Source: Massilia horti
GTDB lineage: Bacteria > Pseudomonadota > Gammaproteobacteria > Burkholderiales > Burkholderiaceae_D
NCBI RefSeq assembly: GCF_004614195.1
Contig: NZ_SPUM01000123.1
Location: 62,001 to 126,000, forward strand
Length of the DNA: 64,000 nt
Direction of reading: 5' to 3'
Program-made: the position numbers and the translations under genes
In this document: piece after piece, positions 45,637 to 55,322 of the stretch
Numbering within the stretch: position 1 is the first letter of the stretch
Layout of the letters: each line of letters starts with the position of its first letter
Notes under the pieces: generated by a model
Databases searched by the model: none
Seen by the model: the letters and a program-made list of their open reading frames with translations, nothing else
What the model was told of the DNA's origin: nothing

Positions 45637-48261
45637 ATGAGACAAATCCATGCAACGCAGGCCGCCGCAGCCGCGGCCCTGGCGCTGGCCATCGGCGGGG
45701 CTCACGCCGAGGCGCCGTTTTCGTTTGCCGCGACGCCCGGCAAGTTGCCCAAGGACGTGGTGCCGCTTCAGTATGCTGCGCACCTGGTGCCGGACATTGG
45801 CGCCCACACCTTCAAGGGCAGCGAAATGGTTGAAATCGAAGTGCTCAAACCCACTTCGAAGATCATGCTCAACGCCGACAGGCTCGAGATCGCCAGCGCC
45901 ACCCTGTCCGGCAAGGGTGTCGACCAGCTCAAGCTCAGTCCCGTGCTCGACCGCGAACAACAGACGCTGGCCTTTAACCTCGACAAGCCGTTGGCTCCGG
46001 GTAAATACAAGCTGGCGCTGGAGTTCAGCGGCCAGATCAACCGCGAAGGGCGCGGACTGTTCTACATAAACTACAAGGCGAGTGAGCGCGACAAGAAAAT
46101 GATCGCGACCACGATGGAACCGACCGATGCGCGGCGCCTGCTGCCCACGTGGGACGAGCCGGCTTTCCGCGCTTCGTTCAAGCTCACGGTCGACCTGCCG
46201 GAGAACTTCAAGGCATTTTCGAATACGCCCGTCGAAAAGCAGCAAAAGCTTGGGGACGGCAAGCAGCGCGTTTCGTTCGCGGTCACGCCAAAAATGCCGA
46301 GCTATCTGGTGGTGCTGGTGGCCGGAGAACTGGACCGGGCGACAGCCAGGCAGGACGGCGTGGACATTGGCGTGGTGACGACCGAGGGCAAAGAGCGCTC
46401 GACAGCTTTTCCGTTGGCCTCGGCCAAGGGTCTGCTGCGCTACTACAACAACTATTTCGGTACGCCGTACCCGCTGGCCAAACTGGACCTGATCGCAATC
46501 CCGAACAACATCAACGGCGCGATGGAGAACTGGGGCGGCATCGTCTATGCGGATTCGGCCCTGCTGTATGACCCGGAAACGAGTCCGGAAGTGGTGAAAA
46601 AGACCACGTTCTCGATCAACGCGCACGAAATCGCCCACCAGTGGTTCGGCAACCTCGTGACGATGGCGTGGTGGGACAACCTGTGGCTCAATGAAGGCTT
46701 TGCCTCTTGGATGGCGGCCAAGGCGACCGAGCACTTCCACCCCGAGTGGCGGCCCTACCTGGACGGCATCGCCGAGCGCGAGGGCGTGCTCAACCTCGAC
46801 GCGCGCAAGACCACCCACCCGATCCAGAGCCCTGTCGAGAACGAGGCGCAGGCTGGCAACGCGTTCGACGCAATCACCTACGAGAAGGGCCAGGCATTCC
46901 TGCGCATGCTCGAAGCCTACCTCGGCGAGGACGCGTTCCGCAAAGGGATCCGCGCCTACATGGCCAGGCACCAGTATTCGAACACCACCTCGGCCGACCT
47001 GTGGAGCGCGCTTGAAAAGGCGTCCGGCAAGCCGGTCGAAAAGCTGGCCTCGGACTGGACCACGCAACCGGGCCACCCCTTGATCAGCGTGTCGCAAAGC
47101 TGCGAGAACGGAAAGCGCAAGGTCACGCTGTCGCAGGAGCAGTTCCGGCTGGACGAGCCGGCGCTTGATAAGCGGCTGTGGAACGTGCCGCTGCAGGTTG
47201 GCACGGTGGGCGGCAAGGCATGGTACACGCTGCTGTCCGGCCCGAGCACGACCCTCACGCAGGCCGGCTGCGACGCCGCCCTGGTCGTCGATCCGTACAG
47301 CGTCGGGTTCTTCCGCATCCACTACGATCCGGCCAGCTTCGCGGCGCTGGCGGGGCAGGCAGCCAAGCTGCCGGACACCACGCGCCTGAAGTTGCTGGGC
47401 GATACCTGGGGCATGGTCGCCGCCGGCCGCATGCACCTCGAGGACTACTTGATGCTGGTGTCGAAGTACGGCGACGAGCCGCGGCTGGCGGTGTGGCAGT
47501 CGATCCTCGCCAACCTCGCCACGCTCGACACGCTGGCGCGCGGCGAACCGGAGCAGCCGCTGATCCGCGGCTTCGTTCGCAACTTCATCAAGCCGAAGTT
47601 CGCACAGCTTGGCTGGGAGGAAAAGGCGGGAGAATCCACAGAGGATCGTGAACTGCGCGCGCTGCTCGCCACGGCATTGGCGCGCGCCGGCGACGAGTCT
47701 GCCATTGCGCAGGCGCGCACCCGCTTTGCGCGCTACCTTGACGATCCCTCGTCGGTCAGCCCGGTAATGATCGACTTCGTCATCAATACCGCCGGCCGTT
47801 ATGCCGACGCGGCCATTTATGACGCGCTGGCCGCGCGGGCGATGGCCACTACCAGCACCGAAGAGCGCAACCGCTTCGGCCGCGCGCTGTCGGCCGTGCA
47901 GGACCCGGCGCTGGCGGCGCGCACGCTCAAGTCCGCGCTGGCGCCGGGAATGCCGCCGAACCAGGTGACTTCGATCCTGCCCAGCGTGGGGCGCGAACAC
48001 GTGCGCCAGGCCTGGCAATTCGCGGTCGAGCACCGCGACGAACTGATCAAGTCGACCGATTCGACCAACCGCAATCGGGCGTTTGCCAGCATCGTCAGCG
48101 CCTCGGCCAATCCACAGGACGCGCAAGTGATGGAGGATTTTGTGCGCGAAAACTTCGGCCCGGATGCCCTGGTCGAGGCCCAGCGCGTGGGCAATGGCAT
48201 TCGCATCCGCGCCCAGCAGAAGGCGCGCCTGCTGCCGCAGGTGCGCGCGGCGCTGAAATGA
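45637..48261 (+). CDS. M1 family aminopeptidase
   Basis: Predicted 874-residue secreted zinc aminopeptidase with a signal peptide (about residues 1-25, ending GGAHAEA). The exopeptidase motif GAMENWGG and zinc motif HEIAHQWFGN (about residue 330) with the second Glu in LNEGFASWM are complete. The long C-terminal helical domain runs to the end. A signal peptide suggests periplasmic or secreted action on free N-terminal residues. It is followed 73 bases later by an M13 endopeptidase, so the two may degrade peptides together. Confidence 0.96.
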   Translation: MRQIHATQAAAAAALALAIGGAHAEAPFSFAATPGKLPKDVVPLQYAAHLVPDIGAHTFKGSEMVEIEVLKPTSKIMLNADRLEIASATLSGKGVDQLKLSPVLDREQQTLAFNLDKPLAPGKYKLALEFSGQINREGRGLFYINYKASERDKKMIATTMEPTDARRLLPTWDEPAFRASFKLTVDLPENFKAFSNTPVEKQQKLGDGKQRVSFAVTPKMPSYLVVLVAGELDRATARQDGVDIGVVTTEGKERSTAFPLASAKGLLRYYNNYFGTPYPLAKLDLIAIPNNINGAMENWGGIVYADSALLYDPETSPEVVKKTTFSINAHEIAHQWFGNLVTMAWWDNLWLNEGFASWMAAKATEHFHPEWRPYLDGIAEREGVLNLDARKTTHPIQSPVENEAQAGNAFDAITYEKGQAFLRMLEAYLGEDAFRKGIRAYMARHQYSNTTSADLWSALEKASGKPVEKLASDWTTQPGHPLISVSQSCENGKRKVTLSQEQFRLDEPALDKRLWNVPLQVGTVGGKAWYTLLSGPSTTLTQAGCDAALVVDPYSVGFFRIHYDPASFAALAGQAAKLPDTTRLKLLGDTWGMVAAGRMHLEDYLMLVSKYGDEPRLAVWQSILANLATLDTLARGEPEQPLIRGFVRNFIKPKFAQLGWEEKAGESTEDRELRALLATALARAGDESAIAQARTRFARYLDDPSSVSPVMIDFVINTAGRYADAAIYDALAARAMATTSTEERNRFGRALSAVQDPALAARTLKSALAPGMPPNQVTSILPSVGREHVRQAWQFAVEHRDELIKSTDSTNRNRAFASIVSASANPQDAQVMEDFVRENFGPDALVEAQRVGNGIRIRAQQKARLLPQVRAALK

Positions 48262-48334
48262 TTTGGCAGCGGGGCCCGGCACTGTGCTAACTTTTGCATA
48301 GGACGAGGACCCGGATAACTAGATAAGGGAAACG

Positions 48335-50392
48335 ATGAAGACAATTTTGACTCCGATGAAAACCGCGATCGCCCTGGCCTTGTGCGGCGCATCGCTCGCA
48401 TTGGCGCCCGGCGTGGCCGGCGCTCGGCAGGCGGCCGCACCGGCCGCCGAAAAGCAGGCCAACATGGCCGTGCTGCCTGGCGACGACTTCTACACCTGGG
48501 CGAATGGCGCCTGGATGGCCAAAACCGAAATCCCGGCCGACAAGTCCCGCTGGGGCGCAATGGGTGCGCTGGCCGAGGAAACCAACCAGCGCATCGTCAA
48601 GCTGATCGAAGCACTGGTCGCAGACAAGGCCGCCACCGGCGAAGCGCGGAAAGTCGCCGACTACTACAGCGCCTACATGAACGAGGCCGCGATCGAAGAG
48701 AAGGGGACGGCGCCGATCAAGCCGGTGCTGGAACGGATCGGCGCCATCAAGGACAAGGCCGGCCTCGTGCGCATGCTCGGCGAATCGTTGCGGGCCGACG
48801 TCGACCCGCTCAACAACACCAACTTCTTTACCGAGAACGTGTTCGGCGTCTGGATCGCTCCCGGCCTGCACGACCCTGCGCACAACACGCCCTATCTGCT
48901 GCAAGGTGGCCTGGGCATGCCCGACCGCGCCTACTACCTTGACGACAACCCAAGGATGGCGGACCTGCGTACCAAGTACCAGCAGCACATCGCGGACATG
49001 CTCAAGCTGGCTGGCTATAGCGATCCGCAGGCACGTGCCGCCAAAGTCTTTGCGCTCGAGACGGCGATCGCCAAGACCCACGCCACGCGCGAGGATTCGG
49101 CCGACGTGCTCAAGGCGGACAACACCTGGACCGTGAAGGACTTCAGCGCCAAGGCGCCAGGGATCGACTGGCCGGCCTTCTTCAAGGCTGCGCGCCTGTC
49201 CGGCCAGGACAAATTCATCGTCTGGCATCCGAGCGCGGTGACCGGCGAAGCGAAACTGGTGGCCGATACCGACCTTGCGACCTGGAAGGACTACCTGGCC
49301 TTTCACCGCCTGAATCACTTTTCGGGGGTGCTGCCGAAGGCGTTCGTCGAGCAGGGTTTCGAGTTCTACGGCAAGGCCCTCTCCGGCACGCCGCAACAGT
49401 CGCCACGCTGGAAGCGCGCGCTGTCCGCGACCAATGGTGCACTGGATGAGGCGGTGGGCAAGATCTACGTTGCGCACTATTTCCCGGCCGAGAGCAAGGC
49501 CAAGTTGCAGCAGATGGTCAGCAACATCGTCGACGCATTCAGCAAGCGCATCGACAAGCTGGACTGGATGGCGCCGGCCACTCGCGCGCAGGCCAAGCAA
49601 AAGCTCAAGACCCTGTACGTCGGTATTGGCTATCCGGACAAGTGGAAGTCGTACGCTGGTTTGACGGTCCTACCTTCCGACGCGTTCACCAACGCTGCCA
49701 AGGCCGAGGAGTTCCATTACGGCCAGGAGATCGCCAAGCTCAAGCAAAAGCCTGACCGCACCGAGTGGGCGATGCCGCCGCAGCTGGTCAACGCGGTCAA
49801 CCTGCCGCTGCAAAACGCGCTGAACTTCCCGGCAGCGATCCTGCAGCCGCCGTTCTTCGACCCCAAGGCATCGGACGCCTCGAACTACGGCGCGATCGGC
49901 GCGATCATCGGCCACGAGATCAGCCACAGCTTCGACGACCAGGGTTCGCAGTTCGACGCCCAGGGCCGCTTGCGCGACTGGTGGACCAAGGCCGACGCCG
50001 AGCACTTCAAGGAGGCGTCCGCCAAGCTGGTGGCCCAGTACTCGGCCTACAAGCCTTTCCCTGACCTTGCCGTCAACGGGCAGCTGACGCTGTCGGAGAA
50101 CCTGGCTGACCTGGCCGGCGTGGAGGCGGCCTACGACGCTTTCCACGCCACGCCGCAAGGCAAAAGCGCGGGCGTGGAAGGCGACCGCCAGTTCTTCACC
50201 GGCTTTGCACAAAGCTGGCGCACCAAGGCGCGCGAAGCGGCCGAGCGCCGCGGCATCCTGACCGACGGCCACGCGCCGCCGGCCTATCGCACTGCCACCG
50301 TGCGCAATATGGACGCATGGTACAAGGCGTTCGACGTGCAGCCGGGGCAGAAGCTGTACCTGGCGCCGCAGGACCGGGTGCGGGTCTGGTAA
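48335..50392 (+). CDS. M13 family metalloendopeptidase (neprilysin/PepO type)
   Basis: Predicted 685-residue peptidase with a signal peptide (about residues 1-30, ALAPGVAGARQ). The zinc motif HEISHSFDDQG is near residue 527, with the third ligand in SENLADLAGVEAAYDAF and the substrate-binding NAVNLPLQNALNFPAAILQ. The end DVQPGQKLYLAPQDRVRVW matches the family C-terminus. AAGGGAAAC precedes the ATG. It probably cleaves short peptides outside the cytoplasm. The usual M13 end is CxVW; here Trp is last, with no Cys in that position. Confidence 0.96.
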   Translation: MKTILTPMKTAIALALCGASLALAPGVAGARQAAAPAAEKQANMAVLPGDDFYTWANGAWMAKTEIPADKSRWGAMGALAEETNQRIVKLIEALVADKAATGEARKVADYYSAYMNEAAIEEKGTAPIKPVLERIGAIKDKAGLVRMLGESLRADVDPLNNTNFFTENVFGVWIAPGLHDPAHNTPYLLQGGLGMPDRAYYLDDNPRMADLRTKYQQHIADMLKLAGYSDPQARAAKVFALETAIAKTHATREDSADVLKADNTWTVKDFSAKAPGIDWPAFFKAARLSGQDKFIVWHPSAVTGEAKLVADTDLATWKDYLAFHRLNHFSGVLPKAFVEQGFEFYGKALSGTPQQSPRWKRALSATNGALDEAVGKIYVAHYFPAESKAKLQQMVSNIVDAFSKRIDKLDWMAPATRAQAKQKLKTLYVGIGYPDKWKSYAGLTVLPSDAFTNAAKAEEFHYGQEIAKLKQKPDRTEWAMPPQLVNAVNLPLQNALNFPAAILQPPFFDPKASDASNYGAIGAIIGHEISHSFDDQGSQFDAQGRLRDWWTKADAEHFKEASAKLVAQYSAYKPFPDLAVNGQLTLSENLADLAGVEAAYDAFHATPQGKSAGVEGDRQFFTGFAQSWRTKAREAAERRGILTDGHAPPAYRTATVRNMDAWYKAFDVQPGQKLYLAPQDRVRVW

Positions 50393-50461
50393 GCCGAACT
50401 TGAGCGAGGTGCGTGCGTTGTTACGCTCCGTGCGCACCCCGGTCCAGCCCCTGCACGCTGG

Positions 50462-51574
50462 TCACCGGAGGGTGAAGTTCAGGGATATCGGGTAGATCAT
50501 CTCGCACGGCTCGCCGTGGCAGACCGCGGGCTTGAACTGCTGGGCCGCCGCCAGTCTTGCCACATGGTGCGAAAGGTTGAGATCGGGCGAGCGCATGGAA
50601 GTGAAGGACTTGGGCTTGCCGTCCTTGCCAACGACGACGTACACCAGCAACCTGCCGCGCGCGTCCGGGTACATCTCGTTGCGCATTTTGGCGATGCTGG
50701 AGATCAACTCGCCGTGGCCGTTGACGGGGTAGGGCGGTTCGTCGCCGTCCTCCAGCGCCGGGTAGGCCCCCTTTATAAAGGCCTGCTGGCCCGGCGTGAG
50801 CATTTCCCAGCTTGCACGCGGGGGAACGTAGTCGGTTATCTTGCTGGATAATTCGGGGTCTCGCACCGCGTAACGGCCGGACTCGGGGCTTACCTGCGGT
50901 GACGCGCCTGCCACCCGGTCGTCATGGAACATGCCTTCGTAACGCCGCCCGCTTCCGGCGTAGATCATCACGCCTTTGCCCTCGAATTTGTCGTCCTCCC
51001 ATTCACCCTCGTAGCTGCCACCGAGCGCATACACTTGCTTGCCCCGGCCGTTGCGCTTGTCGTCCTTCCATGCACCCTCATAGGTGTCGCCGTCTGCGGA
51101 GACTTCCTTGCCCCAGCCGTTGCGCTTGTCGTTCTTCCACATGCCTTCGTAGCGGCGGCCTCTTGGATCGACAGCAATACCGGGGCCGTCGTAAATATCA
51201 TTCACGACGCTGCCTTCGTACATGTACCCGTTTTCCCATTTGAAGAAGCCTTGGCCGTGCGGTACGCCGTTCCTGAAGGTGCCGATGTAGGTGTACTGTT
51301 TGGTGGTGAGCGTGCCTTCACCGCTGACTTCGCCGTGCACCAGCGTCGCCTCAAGCTGGTACTTGCCCTTTTCGCGCACGCTCCATTTGAGCATGCCCTT
51401 GCCGTCCGCGTACCCATCCTTGCAGGCACCGTTCCATTTGACGGCATCGTCTTCCGGGCGCGGCTCGAGCCTGGCGATCCGGCAGTTGGCGTCGCCGTAC
51501 CATAACGGGGCTTCGTCGGCGTATGCCGTGCCGCCCAGGCAAAGCGCGGCCATCAGAAAGATAGTTTTGTTCAT
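50462..51574 (-). CDS. MORN-repeat protein fused to a TonB-like C-terminal domain
   Basis: Predicted 370-residue secreted protein (signal about residues 1-19, ending GGTAYA). Between about residues 85 and 235 it has six MORN-type units such as YTYIGTFRNGVPHGQGFF, RRYEGMWKNDKRNGWGKE, DTYEGAWKDDKRNGRGKQ and GSYEGEWEDDKFEGKG. The last 90 residues (MYPDARGRLLVYVVVGKDG, HHVARLAAAQQFKPAVCHGE) look like a TonB C-terminal domain, which couples to outer-membrane receptors. This combination is unusual. Other MORN proteins bind lipid or membrane. Ribosome site not obvious. Confidence 0.82.
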   Translation of the reverse strand: MNKTIFLMAALCLGGTAYADEAPLWYGDANCRIARLEPRPEDDAVKWNGACKDGYADGKGMLKWSVREKGKYQLEATLVHGEVSGEGTLTTKQYTYIGTFRNGVPHGQGFFKWENGYMYEGSVVNDIYDGPGIAVDPRGRRYEGMWKNDKRNGWGKEVSADGDTYEGAWKDDKRNGRGKQVYALGGSYEGEWEDDKFEGKGVMIYAGSGRRYEGMFHDDRVAGASPQVSPESGRYAVRDPELSSKITDYVPPRASWEMLTPGQQAFIKGAYPALEDGDEPPYPVNGHGELISSIAKMRNEMYPDARGRLLVYVVVGKDGKPKSFTSMRSPDLNLSHHVARLAAAQQFKPAVCHGEPCEMIYPISLNFTLR

Positions 51575-51728
51575 GGCATTAATGGTAACGAAAGCAAAAT
51601 GTATTATCTGTTAACATTTTCTTTTGCGAAAGATTTTTATGAACCGAGCTGTCGAGCACCCCGGTCCCGGCCCGGGTCGTGATCTTAACCACAGGACCGT
51701 CGTCCTTTCCGGGATGTAGAATCCTGCA

Positions 51729-52376
51729 ATGGACCAACTCGATGAGATTTCCCGCCGCACGCTGGAGCATTACGAACATCATGCCGAGGCGTTTTTCGCA
51801 GGCACGATCGACCATGACGTCAGCCAGAACATCGCCGCCTTGCTGGACGCGATTACTGCCGAGCCGCCGTTCACGATCCTGGACCTGGGCTGCGGCCCCG
51901 GCCGCGACCTGAAAACCTTCGCCTCGCTCGGCCACCGCGCCATTGGCGTGGATGGCAGCGAGAACTTCGTACAGATGGCGCGCGCCTACAGTGGCTGCGA
52001 GGTCTGGCACCAGGATTTCCTGCACCTTGACCTGCCGTCCGCGATGTTCGACGGCATCTTCGCCAATGCCTCCCTGTTCCACGTTCCGAGCGCCGCGCTG
52101 CCCAAGGTGCTGGCCGACCTGCATGCCGCACTGAAACCAGGTGGCGTGTTGTTCAGTTCCAATCCTCGCGGGCATAACGAGGAAGGCTGGAACGGCGCGC
52201 GCTACGGCAGCTATTACGACTACCCGACTTGGGAACGTTATTTGACTGCAGCGGGATTTATTCCGTTACAGCACTACTACCGTCCGCCGGGCTTGCCCCG
52301 TGAACAACAGCCTTGGCTCGCCAGTGTCTGGCGGAGGTCGTCTGTTAGCCACCGTACTGAGGACAGTGGGAACTGA
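51729..52376 (+). CDS. class I SAM-dependent methyltransferase
   Basis: Predicted 215-residue enzyme. Motif I FTILDLGCGPGRDLKTFA, acidic residue in GVDGSENFVQM, motif IV region FDGIFANASLFHV, and ALKPGGVLFSSNPRGHNEEG match the small-molecule methyltransferase fold. The substrate is unknown. It stands alone and ends just before the CsbD gene. Confidence 0.9.
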   Translation: MDQLDEISRRTLEHYEHHAEAFFAGTIDHDVSQNIAALLDAITAEPPFTILDLGCGPGRDLKTFASLGHRAIGVDGSENFVQMARAYSGCEVWHQDFLHLDLPSAMFDGIFANASLFHVPSAALPKVLADLHAALKPGGVLFSSNPRGHNEEGWNGARYGSYYDYPTWERYLTAAGFIPLQHYYRPPGLPREQQPWLASVWRRSSVSHRTEDSGN

Positions 52377-52420
52377 GGGTATCGTAGAGGCTCGTTTCAA
52401 CGAAACAGGAGGTACCCGAA

Positions 52421-52609
52421 ATGAACTCGGACCAAATCAAAGGCAAGGCCAAAGATATTGCTGGCAAGGTTCAGGAAAAAGTCGGTGAAGTTGTCGGCAG
52501 CCGCCAGCAGGAAGTCAAGGGCCAGTCCAAGCAGGTGGAAGGCAAGCTGCAGGAAAAGGCTGGTGACTTGAAGCAAGACGTGAAAGACACCTTCAAAGGC
52601 AATTGCTGA
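52421..52609 (+). CDS. CsbD family stress protein
   Basis: Predicted 62-residue protein matching CsbD: MNSDQIKGKAKDIAGKVQEK, then GEVVGSRQQEVKGQSKQVEG and LQEKAGDLKQDVKD. Small, highly charged and Lys/Gln-rich. Induced by general stress in several bacteria; molecular role unknown. A strong AGGAGG ribosome site lies 8 bases upstream, and a bidirectional terminator follows at 52631. Confidence 0.93.
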   Translation: MNSDQIKGKAKDIAGKVQEKVGEVVGSRQQEVKGQSKQVEGKLQEKAGDLKQDVKDTFKGNC

Positions 52610-52630
52610 CCGCTAGGGCCGGCGCAGCAT

Positions 52631-52668
52631 AAAAAAACAGCCGCGGTGTTGCCGCGGCTGTTTTTTTT
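52631..52668. terminator. strong symmetric terminator after CsbD
   Basis: AAACAGCCGCGG and CCGCGGCTGTTT form a long stem with A and T runs outside, so it could stop transcription from either strand. Confidence 0.9.
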
Positions 52669-52692
52669 CGCGCTATCACCGTTGGCGGTGGG

Positions 52693-52798
52693 CGTAGGGT
52701 GGGCAGGTCTCCTGCCCACGCGTTCAGCGATAATCGGCAATGTCCGAACAGGTTCCATTTTCGTTGAACGCGTGGGCGGGAAACCCGCCCACCCTACG
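52693..52798. repeat. dispersed palindromic repeat, variant copy G
   Basis: Left end CGTAGGGTGGGC and right end GCCCACCCTACG are perfect complements, and the interior has CCCACGCGTTCA against TGAACGCGTGGG. The ends use GTGGGC where copies A-D use GTGCGC. Confidence 0.8.
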
Positions 52799-52844
52799 AA
52801 ACCCATTCGCGGCTGTTCCAGACAGACGCGGCGTTCAGTCCGGC

Positions 52845-55064
52845 TTACTTCGGCTCCGTCCCGCCCAGATTCTTCTTGAAGAATGCTTCGATCAGCCCGT
52901 ACACGTGGCGTTGCCCGGCACGCGACGAGATGCCGTGCTTGGCGCCCGGATAGGTCATCAGTTCGAACTTCACGTTGCGGTTGACCAGCGCGTCGATCAG
53001 GCGCGTAGTGTTGGTGAACAGCACGTTGTCATCCGCCATGCCGTGCACCAGCAGCAGCGGCGACTTCAGCCCGTCCAGGTGCGCGAACACGCCGCTCTGC
53101 TGGTACGCTTGCGGCACCTGTTTCGGCGTACCGCCAACGAACTGCTCGGTGTAGTGGGTGTCGTACAGTGCCCAGTCGGTCACCGGCGCCACCGACACGC
53201 CCATCGCGATCTTGTCCGATCCCGCTTCGAGCAGGCGCAGCGTCATGAAGCCGCCGTAGCTCCAGCCGAACACGCCGATGCGCTTGGGATCGACAAAGCT
53301 TTGCTGCGCCAGCCAGTCGACGCCGGTGAGCTGGTCCTCGACTTCGTGCTGGCCCAGGTTGCCATAGATGACGTCGGTGAATGCCCGTTCCCGGCGCGAC
53401 GAGCCACGGTTGTCCAGGCGGAACACCACGAAGCCTTGCTGTGCCATGTACTGGTCAAAGTAGTTGCCCCATTGACGGGTCACGCGCTGCGAGTGCGGGC
53501 CGCCGTAGGTGAACAGGAACACGGGATAGCGCTTGGCCGGGTCGAAGTTGGCCGGCTTGATGATCGAGTAGTACAGCGTCTGGCCATCCTTGGCCTTGAT
53601 CGTGCCGTACTCGGGCGTCAGGTGATCCGGCAGGTACTTGGCGTACGGGTGGTTTTCGCTCAGCTCGTTATGTTCGAGCCATTCGACCATCGAACCGTCG
53701 GCGCGGCGGATCGACACCTGTGGCGGCGTATTTGGATCGGAATAGGTGTCGACGAAAATCGCGCCGTTCTGCGCGAACGTGTTCTCGTGCCAGCCGTCGG
53801 CCTTGGTGATACGCACCGGCTTGTCGGCATTGCGGCCGTCCAGGTTGAGTGCGTACGCCTGCTTGTCGATCACCGCGTCCTTGTTCGACGCTACGTAGAC
53901 CTTGCCGGCCTTTTCGTCGACGGCGAGGATGTTGTCGATGCCCCATTCACCTTTCGACAGCGGGTGCAGCAGCTTGCCGCTCATGTCGTACAGGTACAGA
54001 TGGTTGCGGCCAGTGCGCTCGGAGGCCCAGATGAAGGCGTTGCGGTTCTTCAGGAAGCGCAGGTCGTTATGGATGCTGACCCAGGTTGGCGACGTTTCGG
54101 TCAGCAGCGTTTTCTGCGCCAGCGTGGCGGCATCGACGGCGATCAGGTCGAGGGTCTTCTGGTCGCGCGACTGGCGCTGGTAGACCAGGGTCTTGCTGTC
54201 GGCGCTCCAGTCGGCGCGCACCAGGTAGATGTCTTTTTCCGGGCCGAGGTCGACTTTCTTCTGTTCGCCGGTGACGGGCGAGACGATCATCAGGTCGACC
54301 AGCACGTTCGGGTCGCCGGCGGCGGGGTAGCGCTGCTCGACCACTTCGGTGCGGTCGGCAAAGATTTCGAAGCGGCGCGCGACTGGCACCGGCGACTCGT
54401 CGTAGCGCTTGTAGGCAATCGCCGAATCGTCCGGCGCCCAGTAGTAGCCGGTGGTCTGGCTCATTTCCTCCTGCGCCACGAATTCGGCTTCGCCGTTGTG
54501 GATCGTGCCCTTGCCGTCAGTGGTGAGCTGGCGCTCCTGGCCGGTCGACAGGTCGAGCACGTACAGGTTCTGGTCGCGCACGTACGAGACATAGCGGCCC
54601 TTGGGCGAAATCTTCGGATCGAGCACATTGCCCGAAGCGACCTTGCGCGCGGCGTCCGGCTTGGCGACATCGACCAGGTACAGGTCGCCGGCGATCGGCA
54701 CCAGTAGTTGCTTGCCGCTGGGCGCCCAGCTGTAGCTCAGGATGCCCGACAGGCTCGCGGTACGGGCGCGTTCGCGGCGCGCCTTTTCTTCGAGCGACAG
54801 GTTTTCGTTCGGGACCAGCTGCTTGGAGTCGACCAGGCGGTGCGTGGTCTTGTCCTTCATGTTGAATTCCCACAGGTCGAGCTGGAACTGGTTGTCGGGG
54901 CGACCGCGCAGGAACGTGACGCGCTCGCCGTCGGGCGACACGCGCAGCGCGCGCACGCCCGGGCCCGCCAGCGCCGGATCGGCGTGGATGCGGTCCAGCG
55001 TCAGGCGTTCCGCGGATGCGGGAACGGCGGCGAGGGCGGCTACTAGGCAAAGAAGAAGGCGCAT
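52845..55064 (-). CDS. S9 family prolyl/dipeptidyl peptidase (DPP4-like)
   Basis: Predicted 739-residue secreted serine peptidase with a signal peptide (residues 1-18, ending AASA). Beta-propeller N-terminal part carries the substrate-gripping double Glu in EAEFVAQEEM. The alpha/beta hydrolase end has the nucleophile Ser in GWSYGGFM (about residue 604), Asp in HGMADDNV and His in GAKHGISSR. It removes N-terminal dipeptides with Pro/Ala in position two. Third peptidase of this neighbourhood (after M1 and M13). Confidence 0.95.
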   Translation of the reverse strand: MRLLLCLVAALAAVPASAERLTLDRIHADPALAGPGVRALRVSPDGERVTFLRGRPDNQFQLDLWEFNMKDKTTHRLVDSKQLVPNENLSLEEKARRERARTASLSGILSYSWAPSGKQLLVPIAGDLYLVDVAKPDAARKVASGNVLDPKISPKGRYVSYVRDQNLYVLDLSTGQERQLTTDGKGTIHNGEAEFVAQEEMSQTTGYYWAPDDSAIAYKRYDESPVPVARRFEIFADRTEVVEQRYPAAGDPNVLVDLMIVSPVTGEQKKVDLGPEKDIYLVRADWSADSKTLVYQRQSRDQKTLDLIAVDAATLAQKTLLTETSPTWVSIHNDLRFLKNRNAFIWASERTGRNHLYLYDMSGKLLHPLSKGEWGIDNILAVDEKAGKVYVASNKDAVIDKQAYALNLDGRNADKPVRITKADGWHENTFAQNGAIFVDTYSDPNTPPQVSIRRADGSMVEWLEHNELSENHPYAKYLPDHLTPEYGTIKAKDGQTLYYSIIKPANFDPAKRYPVFLFTYGGPHSQRVTRQWGNYFDQYMAQQGFVVFRLDNRGSSRRERAFTDVIYGNLGQHEVEDQLTGVDWLAQQSFVDPKRIGVFGWSYGGFMTLRLLEAGSDKIAMGVSVAPVTDWALYDTHYTEQFVGGTPKQVPQAYQQSGVFAHLDGLKSPLLLVHGMADDNVLFTNTTRLIDALVNRNVKFELMTYPGAKHGISSRAGQRHVYGLIEAFFKKNLGGTEPK

Positions 55065-55170
55065 GAAATGTCTCGATGAAAATTATTTTGAGGAAGGTTC
55101 GAGAAGATACCAGACTGGCGGGGGAAACGCTGTAAATATCGCGGTGGAAGCATTTACCGCACGGCTTGCA

Positions 55171-55292
55171 GGAGGCGTAGGGTGCGCACCTGTGCGCACG
55201 CGGACGTTAGCGCAGTGTTGGAGTTGAATAAGCCAACGGTATGCGAACGTACCGCGTGCGCACAGGTCCTCGCCGGCCGCGCGCCCCCTACA
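55171..55292. repeat. dispersed palindromic repeat, copy D
   Basis: Begins GGAGGCGTAGGGTGCGCACC and ends with GCGCCCCCTACA. It shares TGTGCGCACGCGG on the left and TACCGCGTGCGCACAGG on the right. It lies between the divergent-facing S9 gene and the MATE gene end. Confidence 0.8.
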
Positions 55293-55322
55293 ATGGAAAT
55301 GTCGCCGCAGCCGATATCGCGC

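Noticed and set aside
45547-48282. 911-residue minus-strand frame opposite the M1 peptidase
   Set aside because: Shadow frame; the plus strand holds GAMEN and HEXXH motifs and a natural composition.
50393-50461. Possible repeat copy between the M13 and MORN genes
   Set aside because: Some GTGCGCACC-like words are present, but no paired arms could be matched.
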